A stretch of DNA of 64,000 bases from Myoxocephalus aenaeus (Eukaryota; Chordata; Actinopteri; Perciformes; Cottidae). Position numbers and translations under genes: made by a program. Where the stretch lies: the NCBI GenBank assembly GCA_038501785.1, contig JBAMJR010000656.1, positions 1-64,000 of the forward strand, written 5' to 3'. Below, in pieces: positions 21,714 through 36,792 of this stretch. The notes under the pieces are model-generated. The model did no database searches and had not been told where the DNA came from. It worked only from the letters and a program-made list of their open reading frames with translations. Every line of letters begins with the position of its first letter. Within the stretch, counting starts at the first letter, position 1.

Positions 21714-23709
21714 TTCAAATGCCTTGTGGACAACAAAACACCAATCCAATGGAGCAGTCTGTCGTTGACTTTGATTCTGTCATCAACGATACAAGTCTCA
21801 GTCGCTGTCGGTCTTCAGGACATGTGTCAAACAAAGGGCCTGTGTACCTGTTACTGATGCCCCTCTCTCTATTGGAAGGGACACAAACTGTGCAATGGAC
21901 ACTGTTGCTCTCTTTAAAATGTGGGAACGCCCTCTTTAAAATGTGGGCGTGGTAATGGGTGTGGCCTGTTGCTTTGAACACAGCACGTCAACCGAGGCTT
22001 ACCGTGAGACATTTGACTGGGACGACTACATTACCTGCTGCTCTTGACAAGAGGGCAGTACTTACTTTGGTTTCTCTTCATAACGCACAAGTCTTTCGCC
22101 TTTTACTAAAGACTTCCGTGGAGAGGAACACCAATGAGTTGAACCTATTTTTGACAGGCTTTGCCATTCGGCTGAGCCTTGTGCATTTGTGAAAATAAAA
22201 TAAAGAGACAGTCTACGCTTTGATCTCACGGTTCTATGCTCTGATCCTCAGGTTCTAAGAAAGAAAGAATGAGATAAATATTGCTCTGATTCTGTGCAGT
22301 GATCTCAAGGTTCTATGCTTTGATCCCAAGGTTCTATGCTTTGATCCCAAGGTTCTATGCTCAGGTTAACGGTCATTTGGGGGACGATGACTTCCAGGGC
22401 ATACTTTGTCATACTTTACCCAGGTTTGAGGTCACGTTCTCTGGGTAAAGGTTGGGGAAATGCCCCTATAAAAGTGCATGGGACTCTGGGTCAGAGTCAG
22501 GGGAAGTAACAGGGACACTGGGGAACTGGAGGGTCATTTGGAGGAAGATGACTTCCAGGGCACACATTGGCTAACTTTACCCAGGGATAAGGTCACCTTC
22601 TCTGGGTAAAAGTTGGGGTCAAGTGACCCCCTTGAACCACCTCTGGAGCTCAACCCCCTAACCCGGCTCACCCTCCGACCCCGTGGACCCACACTTAAGC
22701 ACACCCCCTGAGTTAAAACCCACTGTGCGCTTGTTTAAAGTCCTGTGCCCCTGGTTCTCTAGAGTAAAGAAAGTCCGGGACAATAGATACACAGAAAAGT
22801 GCCAGATGTTAGACGTATGCCCTTGGCTAGGTTGACGGGTGAGTGGTTGAGGGATTGGGATTGGGCAAGTCACTCCTGCAATAGTTTATATGCAGAATAT
22901 ACACAATAAACTGAGTGAAAACATTGCTAACTCAAGACGGTTCAGATGAGTCTCTCTCGGGATGCGAACCACCAACCATTGGAACCGGCGGTTTTTTCCT
23001 AAAGGTCGCAGAGACTCGAAAGTCGACTCCCCCGACTAAAATGTCCGATGCGCTTCCAACGGTACTATCGGCGAGCTGATCGGACCTTGCTAACCCACTT
23101 TTGTTTGATATTTCATTGAGGTCAGGTGTTGATGGGTGAGTGGTTGAGGTAGGGGGAAAGGGATTGGGAAAGTCGCTCCTGGAATAGTTCATATGCAAGA
23201 ATATACACATCAACTGAGGCAAAACACCGCTAACTCGAGATGGTTCAAATGAGTCCATCTCAAGGTTCTATGCTCTGATCCTCAGGTTCTGAGAAATAAA
23301 TAATGAGATCAATCTTGCTCTGACATCAGGGTTCTATGCTTTGATCTCAAGGTTCTATGCTCTGACATCAGGGTTCTATGCTTTGATCCCAAGGTTCAAT
23401 GCTCTGATCCTCAGGCTTGAAGAGAGAAATAATGAGATACATCTTGCTCTGACATCAGGGTTCTATGCATTGATCTCAAGGTTCTATGCTTTGATCTCAA
23501 GGTGTTATGCTCTGATCCTCAGGTTCTAAAAAAAGAAAGAAAGAGATACATCTTTACTTAACTAGATGCCTGACCATGGAGCCTGACCATGGAGGGCTGG
23601 GGCGGGTGTGCTAAGCAGCTGCCGCTGCTCTGCCTAATTGAAAGAACTGCACCATGACCAGTGAGAAAGGTCCCAGGAGGTCGGCTCAGGACGCAAACCC
23701 TTTGTGGTC

Positions 23710-23897
23710 ATCGCTTCTCGGCCTTTTGGCTAAGATCAAGTGTAGTATCTGTTCTTATCAGTTTAATATCTGATATGTCCTCTATACGAGGATATCTTAT
23801 TAAGCAGATTTTTAGCCTTGGGAGATGAAATAGGAGCTTGCTCTGTTCACTCCACGCATCGACCCGGTATTGCAGTATTGCTGGGAACGGTGCACCC
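23710..23897 (+). ncRNA. RNU2: U2 snRNA gene, copy 11
   Basis: 188 nt, identical to the type copy as read; consensus unit. Confidence 0.97.
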
Positions 23898-25893
23898 TTC
23901 AAATGCCTTGTGGACAACAAAACACCAATCCAATGGAGCAGTCTGTCGTTGACTTTGATTCTGTCATCAACGATACAAGTCTCAGTCGCTGTCGGTCTTC
24001 AGGACATGTGTCAAACAAAGGGCCTGTGTACCTGTTACTGATGCCCCTCTCTCTATTGGAAGGGACACAAACTGTGCAATGGACACTGTTGCTCTCTTTA
24101 AAATGTGGGAACGCCCTCTTTAAAATGTGGGCGTGGTAATGGGTGTGGCCTGTTGCTTTGAACACAGCACGTCAACCGAGGCTTACCGTGAGACATTTGA
24201 CTGGGACGACTACATTACCTGCTGCTCTTGACAAGAGGGCAGTACTTACTTTGGTTTCTCTTCATAACGCACAAGTCTTTCGCCTTTTACTAAAGACTTC
24301 CGTGGAGAGGAACACCAATGAGTTGAACCTATTTTTGACAGGCTTTGCCATTCGGCTGAGCCTTGTGCATTTGTGAAAATAAAATAAAGAGACAGTCTAC
24401 GCTTTGATCTCACGGTTCTATGCTCTGATCCTCAGGTTCTAAGAAAGAAAGAATGAGATAAATATTGCTCTGATTCTGTGCAGTGATCTCAAGGTTCTAT
24501 GCTTTGATCCCAAGGTTCTATGCTTTGATCCCAAGGTTCTATGCTCAGGTTAACGGTCATTTGGGGGACGATGACTTCCAGGGCATACTTTGTCATACTT
24601 TACCCAGGTTTGAGGTCACGTTCTCTGGGTAAAGGTTGGGGAAATGCCCCTATAAAAGTGCATGGGACTCTGGGTCAGAGTCAGGGGAAGTAACAGGGAC
24701 ACTGGGGAACTGGAGGGTCATTTGGAGGAAGATGACTTCCAGGGCACACATTGGCTAACTTTACCCAGGGATAAGGTCACCTTCTCTGGGTAAAAGTTGG
24801 GGTCAAGTGACCCCCTTGAACCACCTCTGGAGCTCAACCCCCTAACCCGGCTCACCCTCCGACCCCGTGGACCCACACTTAAGCACACCCCCTGAGTTAA
24901 AACCCACTGTGCGCTTGTTTAAAGTCCTGTGCCCCTGGTTCTCTAGAGTAAAGAAAGTCCGGGACAATAGATACACAGAAAAGTGCCAGATGTTAGACGT
25001 ATGCCCTTGGCTAGGTTGACGGGTGAGTGGTTGAGGGATTGGGATTGGGCAAGTCACTCCTGCAATAGTTTATATGCAGAATATACACAATAAACTGAGT
25101 GAAAACATTGCTAACTCAAGACGGTTCAGATGAGTCTCTCTCGGGATGCGAACCACCAACCATTGGAACCGGCGGTTTTTTCCTAAAGGTCGCAGAGACT
25201 CGAAAGTCGACTCCCCCGACTAAAATGTCCGATGCGCTTCCAACGGTACTATCGGCGAGCTGATCGGACCTTGCTAACCCACTTTTGTTTGATATTTCAT
25301 TGAGGTCAGGTGTTGATGGGTGAGTGGTTGAGGTAGGGGGAAAGGGATTGGGAAAGTCGCTCCTGGAATAGTTCATATGCAAGAATATACACATCAACTG
25401 AGGCAAAACACCGCTAACTCGAGATGGTTCAAATGAGTCCATCTCAAGGTTCTATGCTCTGATCCTCAGGTTCTGAGAAATAAATAATGAGATCAATCTT
25501 GCTCTGACATCAGGGTTCTATGCTTTGATCTCAAGGTTCTATGCTCTGACATCAGGGTTCTATGCTTTGATCCCAAGGTTCAATGCTCTGATCCTCAGGC
25601 TTGAAGAGAGAAATAATGAGATACATCTTGCTCTGACATCAGGGTTCTATGCATTGATCTCAAGGTTCTATGCTTTGATCTCAAGGTGTTATGCTCTGAT
25701 CCTCAGGTTCTAAAAAAAGAAAGAAAGAGATACATCTTTACTTAACTAGATGCCTGACCATGGAGCCTGACCATGGAGGGCTGGGGCGGGTGTGCTAAGC
25801 AGCTGCCGCTGCTCTGCCTAATTGAAAGAACTGCACCATGACCAGTGAGAAAGGTCCCAGGAGGTCGGCTCAGGACGCAAACCCTTTGTGGTC

Positions 25894-26081
25894 ATCGCTT
25901 CTCGGCCTTTTGGCTAAGATCAAGTGTAGTATCTGTTCTTATCAGTTTAATATCTGATATGTCCTCTATACGAGGATATCTTATTAAGCAGATTTTTAGC
26001 CTTGGGAGATGAAATAGGAGCTTGCTCTGTTCACTCCACGCATCGACCCGGTATTGCAGTATTGCTGGGAACGGTGCACCC
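25894..26081 (+). ncRNA. RNU2: U2 snRNA gene, copy 12
   Basis: 188 nt, identical to the type copy as read; consensus unit. Confidence 0.97.
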
Positions 26082-28077
26082 TTCAAATGCCTTGTGGACA
26101 ACAAAACACCAATCCAATGGAGCAGTCTGTCGTTGACTTTGATTCTGTCATCAACGATACAAGTCTCAGTCGCTGTCGGTCTTCAGGACATGTGTCAAAC
26201 AAAGGGCCTGTGTACCTGTTACTGATGCCCCTCTCTCTATTGGAAGGGACACAAACTGTGCAATGGACACTGTTGCTCTCTTTAAAATGTGGGAACGCCC
26301 TCTTTAAAATGTGGGCGTGGTAATGGGTGTGGCCTGTTGCTTTGAACACAGCACGTCAACCGAGGCTTACCGTGAGACATTTGACTGGGACGACTACATT
26401 ACCTGCTGCTCTTGACAAGAGGGCAGTACTTACTTTGGTTTCTCTTCATAACGCACAAGTCTTTCGCCTTTTACTAAAGACTTCCGTGGAGAGGAACACC
26501 AATGAGTTGAACCTATTTTTGACAGGCTTTGCCATTCGGCTGAGCCTTGTGCATTTGTGAAAATAAAATAAAGAGACAGTCTACGCTTTGATCTCACGGT
26601 TCTATGCTCTGATCCTCAGGTTCTAAGAAAGAAAGAATGAGATAAATATTGCTCTGATTCTGTGCAGTGATCTCAAGGTTCTATGCTTTGATCCCAAGGT
26701 TCTATGCTTTGATCCCAAGGTTCTATGCTCAGGTTAACGGTCATTTGGGGGACGATGACTTCCAGGGCATACTTTGTCATACTTTACCCAGGTTTGAGGT
26801 CACGTTCTCTGGGTAAAGGTTGGGGAAATGCCCCTATAAAAGTGCATGGGACTCTGGGTCAGAGTCAGGGGAAGTAACAGGGACACTGGGGAACTGGAGG
26901 GTCATTTGGAGGAAGATGACTTCCAGGGCACACATTGGCTAACTTTACCCAGGGATAAGGTCACCTTCTCTGGGTAAAAGTTGGGGTCAAGTGACCCCCT
27001 TGAACCACCTCTGGAGCTCAACCCCCTAACCCGGCTCACCCTCCGACCCCGTGGACCCACACTTAAGCACACCCCCTGAGTTAAAACCCACTGTGCGCTT
27101 GTTTAAAGTCCTGTGCCCCTGGTTCTCTAGAGTAAAGAAAGTCCGGGACAATAGATACACAGAAAAGTGCCAGATGTTAGACGTATGCCCTTGGCTAGGT
27201 TGACGGGTGAGTGGTTGAGGGATTGGGATTGGGCAAGTCACTCCTGCAATAGTTTATATGCAGAATATACACAATAAACTGAGTGAAAACATTGCTAACT
27301 CAAGACGGTTCAGATGAGTCTCTCTCGGGATGCGAACCACCAACCATTGGAACCGGCGGTTTTTTCCTAAAGGTCGCAGAGACTCGAAAGTCGACTCCCC
27401 CGACTAAAATGTCCGATGCGCTTCCAACGGTACTATCGGCGAGCTGATCGGACCTTGCTAACCCACTTTTGTTTGATATTTCATTGAGGTCAGGTGTTGA
27501 TGGGTGAGTGGTTGAGGTAGGGGGAAAGGGATTGGGAAAGTCGCTCCTGGAATAGTTCATATGCAAGAATATACACATCAACTGAGGCAAAACACCGCTA
27601 ACTCGAGATGGTTCAAATGAGTCCATCTCAAGGTTCTATGCTCTGATCCTCAGGTTCTGAGAAATAAATAATGAGATCAATCTTGCTCTGACATCAGGGT
27701 TCTATGCTTTGATCTCAAGGTTCTATGCTCTGACATCAGGGTTCTATGCTTTGATCCCAAGGTTCAATGCTCTGATCCTCAGGCTTGAAGAGAGAAATAA
27801 TGAGATACATCTTGCTCTGACATCAGGGTTCTATGCATTGATCTCAAGGTTCTATGCTTTGATCTCAAGGTGTTATGCTCTGATCCTCAGGTTCTAAAAA
27901 AAGAAAGAAAGAGATACATCTTTACTTAACTAGATGCCTGACCATGGAGCCTGACCATGGAGGGCTGGGGCGGGTGTGCTAAGCAGCTGCCGCTGCTCTG
28001 CCTAATTGAAAGAACTGCACCATGACCAGTGAGAAAGGTCCCAGGAGGTCGGCTCAGGACGCAAACCCTTTGTGGTC

Positions 28078-28265
28078 ATCGCTTCTCGGCCTTTTGGCTA
28101 AGATCAAGTGTAGTATCTGTTCTTATCAGTTTAATATCTGATATGTCCTCTATACGAGGATATCTTATTAAGCAGATTTTTAGCCTTGGGAGATGAAATA
28201 GGAGCTTGCTCTGTTCACTCCACGCATCGACCCGGTATTGCAGTATTGCTGGGAACGGTGCACCC
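28078..28265 (+). ncRNA. RNU2: U2 snRNA gene, copy 13
   Basis: 188 nt, identical to the type copy as read. Its unit holds the first two markers of the five-unit block: G at 29310 and T at 29543. Confidence 0.97.
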
Positions 28266-30261
28266 TTCAAATGCCTTGTGGACAACAAAACACCAATCCA
28301 ATGGAGCAGTCTGTCGTTGACTTTGATTCTGTCATCAACGATACAAGTCTCAGTCGCTGTCGGTCTTCAGGACATGTGTCAAACAAAGGGCCTGTGTACC
28401 TGTTACTGATGCCCCTCTCTCTATTGGAAGGGACACAAACTGTGCAATGGACACTGTTGCTCTCTTTAAAATGTGGGAACGCCCTCTTTAAAATGTGGGC
28501 GTGGTAATGGGTGTGGCCTGTTGCTTTGAACACAGCACGTCAACCGAGGCTTACCGTGAGACATTTGACTGGGACGACTACATTACCTGCTGCTCTTGAC
28601 AAGAGGGCAGTACTTACTTTGGTTTCTCTTCATAACGCACAAGTCTTTCGCCTTTTACTAAAGACTTCCGTGGAGAGGAACACCAATGAGTTGAACCTAT
28701 TTTTGACAGGCTTTGCCATTCGGCTGAGCCTTGTGCATTTGTGAAAATAAAATAAAGAGACAGTCTACGCTTTGATCTCACGGTTCTATGCTCTGATCCT
28801 CAGGTTCTAAGAAAGAAAGAATGAGATAAATATTGCTCTGATTCTGTGCAGTGATCTCAAGGTTCTATGCTTTGATCCCAAGGTTCTATGCTTTGATCCC
28901 AAGGTTCTATGCTCAGGTTAACGGTCATTTGGGGGACGATGACTTCCAGGGCATACTTTGTCATACTTTACCCAGGTTTGAGGTCACGTTCTCTGGGTAA
29001 AGGTTGGGGAAATGCCCCTATAAAAGTGCATGGGACTCTGGGTCAGAGTCAGGGGAAGTAACAGGGACACTGGGGAACTGGAGGGTCATTTGGAGGAAGA
29101 TGACTTCCAGGGCACACATTGGCTAACTTTACCCAGGGATAAGGTCACCTTCTCTGGGTAAAAGTTGGGGTCAAGTGACCCCCTTGAACCACCTCTGGAG
29201 CTCAACCCCCTAACCCGGCTCACCCTCCGACCCCGTGGACCCACACTTAAGCACACCCCCTGAGTTAAAACCCACTGTGCGCTTGTTTAAAGTCCTGTGC
29301 CCCTGGTTCGCTAGAGTAAAGAAAGTCCGGGACAATAGATACACAGAAAAGTGCCAGATGTTAGACGTATGCCCTTGGCTAGGTTGACGGGTGAGTGGTT
29401 GAGGGATTGGGATTGGGCAAGTCACTCCTGCAATAGTTTATATGCAGAATATACACAATAAACTGAGTGAAAACATTGCTAACTCAAGACGGTTCAGATG
29501 AGTCTCTCTCGGGATGCGAACCACCAACCATTGGAACCGGCGTTTTTTTCCTAAAGGTCGCAGAGACTCGAAAGTCGACTCCCCCGACTAAAATGTCCGA
29601 TGCGCTTCCAACGGTACTATCGGCGAGCTGATCGGACCTTGCTAACCCACTTTTGTTTGATATTTCATTGAGGTCAGGTGTTGATGGGTGAGTGGTTGAG
29701 GTAGGGGGAAAGGGATTGGGAAAGTCGCTCCTGGAATAGTTCATATGCAAGAATATACACATCAACTGAGGCAAAACACCGCTAACTCGAGATGGTTCAA
29801 ATGAGTCCATCTCAAGGTTCTATGCTCTGATCCTCAGGTTCTGAGAAATAAATAATGAGATCAATCTTGCTCTGACATCAGGGTTCTATGCTTTGATCTC
29901 AAGGTTCTATGCTCTGACATCAGGGTTCTATGCTTTGATCCCAAGGTTCAATGCTCTGATCCTCAGGCTTGAAGAGAGAAATAATGAGATACATCTTGCT
30001 CTGACATCAGGGTTCTATGCATTGATCTCAAGGTTCTATGCTTTGATCTCAAGGTGTTATGCTCTGATCCTCAGGTTCTAAAAAAAGAAAGAAAGAGATA
30101 CATCTTTACTTAACTAGATGCCTGACCATGGAGCCTGACCATGGAGGGCTGGGGCGGGTGTGCTAAGCAGCTGCCGCTGCTCTGCCTAATTGAAAGAACT
30201 GCACCATGACCAGTGAGAAAGGTCCCAGGAGGTCGGCTCAGGACGCAAACCCTTTGTGGTC

Positions 30262-30449
30262 ATCGCTTCTCGGCCTTTTGGCTAAGATCAAGTGTAGTAT
30301 CTGTTCTTATCAGTTTAATATCTGATATGTCCTCTATACGAGGATATCTTATTAAGCAGATTTTTAGCCTTGGGAGATGAAATAGGAGCTTGCTCTGTTC
30401 ACTCCACGCATCGACCCGGTATTGCAGTATTGCTGGGAACGGTGCACCC
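30262..30449 (+). ncRNA. RNU2: U2 snRNA gene, copy 14
   Basis: 188 nt, identical to the type copy as read. Its unit is 2,163 bp because array 1 has lost one 21-bp repeat near 31,060; it also has T at 31706. Confidence 0.97.
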
Positions 30450-31044
30450 TTCAAATGCCTTGTGGACAACAAAACACCAATCCAATGGAGCAGTCTGTCG
30501 TTGACTTTGATTCTGTCATCAACGATACAAGTCTCAGTCGCTGTCGGTCTTCAGGACATGTGTCAAACAAAGGGCCTGTGTACCTGTTACTGATGCCCCT
30601 CTCTCTATTGGAAGGGACACAAACTGTGCAATGGACACTGTTGCTCTCTTTAAAATGTGGGAACGCCCTCTTTAAAATGTGGGCGTGGTAATGGGTGTGG
30701 CCTGTTGCTTTGAACACAGCACGTCAACCGAGGCTTACCGTGAGACATTTGACTGGGACGACTACATTACCTGCTGCTCTTGACAAGAGGGCAGTACTTA
30801 CTTTGGTTTCTCTTCATAACGCACAAGTCTTTCGCCTTTTACTAAAGACTTCCGTGGAGAGGAACACCAATGAGTTGAACCTATTTTTGACAGGCTTTGC
30901 CATTCGGCTGAGCCTTGTGCATTTGTGAAAATAAAATAAAGAGACAGTCTACGCTTTGATCTCACGGTTCTATGCTCTGATCCTCAGGTTCTAAGAAAGA
31001 AAGAATGAGATAAATATTGCTCTGATTCTGTGCAGTGATCTCAA

Positions 31045-31080
31045 GGTTCTATGCTTTGATCCCAAGGTTCTATGCTCAGG
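31045..31080. repeat. Array 1 contraction, unit of gene 14
   Basis: One 21-bp repeat (TTTGATCCCAAGGTTCTATGC) is missing relative to most units, giving the 2,163-bp spacing. Confidence 0.92.
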
Positions 31081-32424
31081 TTAACGGTCATTTGGGGGAC
31101 GATGACTTCCAGGGCATACTTTGTCATACTTTACCCAGGTTTGAGGTCACGTTCTCTGGGTAAAGGTTGGGGAAATGCCCCTATAAAAGTGCATGGGACT
31201 CTGGGTCAGAGTCAGGGGAAGTAACAGGGACACTGGGGAACTGGAGGGTCATTTGGAGGAAGATGACTTCCAGGGCACACATTGGCTAACTTTACCCAGG
31301 GATAAGGTCACCTTCTCTGGGTAAAAGTTGGGGTCAAGTGACCCCCTTGAACCACCTCTGGAGCTCAACCCCCTAACCCGGCTCACCCTCCGACCCCGTG
31401 GACCCACACTTAAGCACACCCCCTGAGTTAAAACCCACTGTGCGCTTGTTTAAAGTCCTGTGCCCCTGGTTCTCTAGAGTAAAGAAAGTCCGGGACAATA
31501 GATACACAGAAAAGTGCCAGATGTTAGACGTATGCCCTTGGCTAGGTTGACGGGTGAGTGGTTGAGGGATTGGGATTGGGCAAGTCACTCCTGCAATAGT
31601 TTATATGCAGAATATACACAATAAACTGAGTGAAAACATTGCTAACTCAAGACGGTTCAGATGAGTCTCTCTCGGGATGCGAACCACCAACCATTGGAAC
31701 CGGCGTTTTTTTCCTAAAGGTCGCAGAGACTCGAAAGTCGACTCCCCCGACTAAAATGTCCGATGCGCTTCCAACGGTACTATCGGCGAGCTGATCGGAC
31801 CTTGCTAACCCACTTTTGTTTGATATTTCATTGAGGTCAGGTGTTGATGGGTGAGTGGTTGAGGTAGGGGGAAAGGGATTGGGAAAGTCGCTCCTGGAAT
31901 AGTTCATATGCAAGAATATACACATCAACTGAGGCAAAACACCGCTAACTCGAGATGGTTCAAATGAGTCCATCTCAAGGTTCTATGCTCTGATCCTCAG
32001 GTTCTGAGAAATAAATAATGAGATCAATCTTGCTCTGACATCAGGGTTCTATGCTTTGATCTCAAGGTTCTATGCTCTGACATCAGGGTTCTATGCTTTG
32101 ATCCCAAGGTTCAATGCTCTGATCCTCAGGCTTGAAGAGAGAAATAATGAGATACATCTTGCTCTGACATCAGGGTTCTATGCATTGATCTCAAGGTTCT
32201 ATGCTTTGATCTCAAGGTGTTATGCTCTGATCCTCAGGTTCTAAAAAAAGAAAGAAAGAGATACATCTTTACTTAACTAGATGCCTGACCATGGAGCCTG
32301 ACCATGGAGGGCTGGGGCGGGTGTGCTAAGCAGCTGCCGCTGCTCTGCCTAATTGAAAGAACTGCACCATGACCAGTGAGAAAGGTCCCAGGAGGTCGGC
32401 TCAGGACGCAAACCCTTTGTGGTC

Positions 32425-32612
32425 ATCGCTTCTCGGCCTTTTGGCTAAGATCAAGTGTAGTATCTGTTCTTATCAGTTTAATATCTGATATGTCCTCTAT
32501 ACGAGGATATCTTATTAAGCAGATTTTTAGCCTTGGGAGATGAAATAGGAGCTTGCTCTGTTCACTCCACGCATCGACCCGGTATTGCAGTATTGCTGGG
32601 AACGGTGCACCC
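32425..32612 (+). ncRNA. RNU2: U2 snRNA gene, copy 15
   Basis: 188 nt, identical to the type copy as read. Its unit has the majority GGCGG form at the site that is GGCGT in its neighbours. Confidence 0.97.
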
Positions 32613-34608
32613 TTCAAATGCCTTGTGGACAACAAAACACCAATCCAATGGAGCAGTCTGTCGTTGACTTTGATTCTGTCATCAACGATACAAGTCTCAG
32701 TCGCTGTCGGTCTTCAGGACATGTGTCAAACAAAGGGCCTGTGTACCTGTTACTGATGCCCCTCTCTCTATTGGAAGGGACACAAACTGTGCAATGGACA
32801 CTGTTGCTCTCTTTAAAATGTGGGAACGCCCTCTTTAAAATGTGGGCGTGGTAATGGGTGTGGCCTGTTGCTTTGAACACAGCACGTCAACCGAGGCTTA
32901 CCGTGAGACATTTGACTGGGACGACTACATTACCTGCTGCTCTTGACAAGAGGGCAGTACTTACTTTGGTTTCTCTTCATAACGCACAAGTCTTTCGCCT
33001 TTTACTAAAGACTTCCGTGGAGAGGAACACCAATGAGTTGAACCTATTTTTGACAGGCTTTGCCATTCGGCTGAGCCTTGTGCATTTGTGAAAATAAAAT
33101 AAAGAGACAGTCTACGCTTTGATCTCACGGTTCTATGCTCTGATCCTCAGGTTCTAAGAAAGAAAGAATGAGATAAATATTGCTCTGATTCTGTGCAGTG
33201 ATCTCAAGGTTCTATGCTTTGATCCCAAGGTTCTATGCTTTGATCCCAAGGTTCTATGCTCAGGTTAACGGTCATTTGGGGGACGATGACTTCCAGGGCA
33301 TACTTTGTCATACTTTACCCAGGTTTGAGGTCACGTTCTCTGGGTAAAGGTTGGGGAAATGCCCCTATAAAAGTGCATGGGACTCTGGGTCAGAGTCAGG
33401 GGAAGTAACAGGGACACTGGGGAACTGGAGGGTCATTTGGAGGAAGATGACTTCCAGGGCACACATTGGCTAACTTTACCCAGGGATAAGGTCACCTTCT
33501 CTGGGTAAAAGTTGGGGTCAAGTGACCCCCTTGAACCACCTCTGGAGCTCAACCCCCTAACCCGGCTCACCCTCCGACCCCGTGGACCCACACTTAAGCA
33601 CACCCCCTGAGTTAAAACCCACTGTGCGCTTGTTTAAAGTCCTGTGCCCCTGGTTCTCTAGAGTAAAGAAAGTCCGGGACAATAGATACACAGAAAAGTG
33701 CCAGATGTTAGACGTATGCCCTTGGCTAGGTTGACGGGTGAGTGGTTGAGGGATTGGGATTGGGCAAGTCACTCCTGCAATAGTTTATATGCAGAATATA
33801 CACAATAAACTGAGTGAAAACATTGCTAACTCAAGACGGTTCAGATGAGTCTCTCTCGGGATGCGAACCACCAACCATTGGAACCGGCGGTTTTTTCCTA
33901 AAGGTCGCAGAGACTCGAAAGTCGACTCCCCCGACTAAAATGTCCGATGCGCTTCCAACGGTACTATCGGCGAGCTGATCGGACCTTGCTAACCCACTTT
34001 TGTTTGATATTTCATTGAGGTCAGGTGTTGATGGGTGAGTGGTTGAGGTAGGGGGAAAGGGATTGGGAAAGTCGCTCCTGGAATAGTTCATATGCAAGAA
34101 TATACACATCAACTGAGGCAAAACACCGCTAACTCGAGATGGTTCAAATGAGTCCATCTCAAGGTTCTATGCTCTGATCCTCAGGTTCTGAGAAATAAAT
34201 AATGAGATCAATCTTGCTCTGACATCAGGGTTCTATGCTTTGATCTCAAGGTTCTATGCTCTGACATCAGGGTTCTATGCTTTGATCCCAAGGTTCAATG
34301 CTCTGATCCTCAGGCTTGAAGAGAGAAATAATGAGATACATCTTGCTCTGACATCAGGGTTCTATGCATTGATCTCAAGGTTCTATGCTTTGATCTCAAG
34401 GTGTTATGCTCTGATCCTCAGGTTCTAAAAAAAGAAAGAAAGAGATACATCTTTACTTAACTAGATGCCTGACCATGGAGCCTGACCATGGAGGGCTGGG
34501 GCGGGTGTGCTAAGCAGCTGCCGCTGCTCTGCCTAATTGAAAGAACTGCACCATGACCAGTGAGAAAGGTCCCAGGAGGTCGGCTCAGGACGCAAACCCT
34601 TTGTGGTC

Positions 34609-34796
34609 ATCGCTTCTCGGCCTTTTGGCTAAGATCAAGTGTAGTATCTGTTCTTATCAGTTTAATATCTGATATGTCCTCTATACGAGGATATCTTATT
34701 AAGCAGATTTTTAGCCTTGGGAGATGAAATAGGAGCTTGCTCTGTTCACTCCACGCATCGACCCGGTATTGCAGTATTGCTGGGAACGGTGCACCC
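34609..34796 (+). ncRNA. RNU2: U2 snRNA gene, copy 16
   Basis: 188 nt, identical to the type copy as read. Its unit has the T variant at 36074. Confidence 0.97.
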
Positions 34797-36792
34797 TTCA
34801 AATGCCTTGTGGACAACAAAACACCAATCCAATGGAGCAGTCTGTCGTTGACTTTGATTCTGTCATCAACGATACAAGTCTCAGTCGCTGTCGGTCTTCA
34901 GGACATGTGTCAAACAAAGGGCCTGTGTACCTGTTACTGATGCCCCTCTCTCTATTGGAAGGGACACAAACTGTGCAATGGACACTGTTGCTCTCTTTAA
35001 AATGTGGGAACGCCCTCTTTAAAATGTGGGCGTGGTAATGGGTGTGGCCTGTTGCTTTGAACACAGCACGTCAACCGAGGCTTACCGTGAGACATTTGAC
35101 TGGGACGACTACATTACCTGCTGCTCTTGACAAGAGGGCAGTACTTACTTTGGTTTCTCTTCATAACGCACAAGTCTTTCGCCTTTTACTAAAGACTTCC
35201 GTGGAGAGGAACACCAATGAGTTGAACCTATTTTTGACAGGCTTTGCCATTCGGCTGAGCCTTGTGCATTTGTGAAAATAAAATAAAGAGACAGTCTACG
35301 CTTTGATCTCACGGTTCTATGCTCTGATCCTCAGGTTCTAAGAAAGAAAGAATGAGATAAATATTGCTCTGATTCTGTGCAGTGATCTCAAGGTTCTATG
35401 CTTTGATCCCAAGGTTCTATGCTTTGATCCCAAGGTTCTATGCTCAGGTTAACGGTCATTTGGGGGACGATGACTTCCAGGGCATACTTTGTCATACTTT
35501 ACCCAGGTTTGAGGTCACGTTCTCTGGGTAAAGGTTGGGGAAATGCCCCTATAAAAGTGCATGGGACTCTGGGTCAGAGTCAGGGGAAGTAACAGGGACA
35601 CTGGGGAACTGGAGGGTCATTTGGAGGAAGATGACTTCCAGGGCACACATTGGCTAACTTTACCCAGGGATAAGGTCACCTTCTCTGGGTAAAAGTTGGG
35701 GTCAAGTGACCCCCTTGAACCACCTCTGGAGCTCAACCCCCTAACCCGGCTCACCCTCCGACCCCGTGGACCCACACTTAAGCACACCCCCTGAGTTAAA
35801 ACCCACTGTGCGCTTGTTTAAAGTCCTGTGCCCCTGGTTCTCTAGAGTAAAGAAAGTCCGGGACAATAGATACACAGAAAAGTGCCAGATGTTAGACGTA
35901 TGCCCTTGGCTAGGTTGACGGGTGAGTGGTTGAGGGATTGGGATTGGGCAAGTCACTCCTGCAATAGTTTATATGCAGAATATACACAATAAACTGAGTG
36001 AAAACATTGCTAACTCAAGACGGTTCAGATGAGTCTCTCTCGGGATGCGAACCACCAACCATTGGAACCGGCGTTTTTTTCCTAAAGGTCGCAGAGACTC
36101 GAAAGTCGACTCCCCCGACTAAAATGTCCGATGCGCTTCCAACGGTACTATCGGCGAGCTGATCGGACCTTGCTAACCCACTTTTGTTTGATATTTCATT
36201 GAGGTCAGGTGTTGATGGGTGAGTGGTTGAGGTAGGGGGAAAGGGATTGGGAAAGTCGCTCCTGGAATAGTTCATATGCAAGAATATACACATCAACTGA
36301 GGCAAAACACCGCTAACTCGAGATGGTTCAAATGAGTCCATCTCAAGGTTCTATGCTCTGATCCTCAGGTTCTGAGAAATAAATAATGAGATCAATCTTG
36401 CTCTGACATCAGGGTTCTATGCTTTGATCTCAAGGTTCTATGCTCTGACATCAGGGTTCTATGCTTTGATCCCAAGGTTCAATGCTCTGATCCTCAGGCT
36501 TGAAGAGAGAAATAATGAGATACATCTTGCTCTGACATCAGGGTTCTATGCATTGATCTCAAGGTTCTATGCTTTGATCTCAAGGTGTTATGCTCTGATC
36601 CTCAGGTTCTAAAAAAAGAAAGAAAGAGATACATCTTTACTTAACTAGATGCCTGACCATGGAGCCTGACCATGGAGGGCTGGGGCGGGTGTGCTAAGCA
36701 GCTGCCGCTGCTCTGCCTAATTGAAAGAACTGCACCATGACCAGTGAGAAAGGTCCCAGGAGGTCGGCTCAGGACGCAAACCCTTTGTGGTC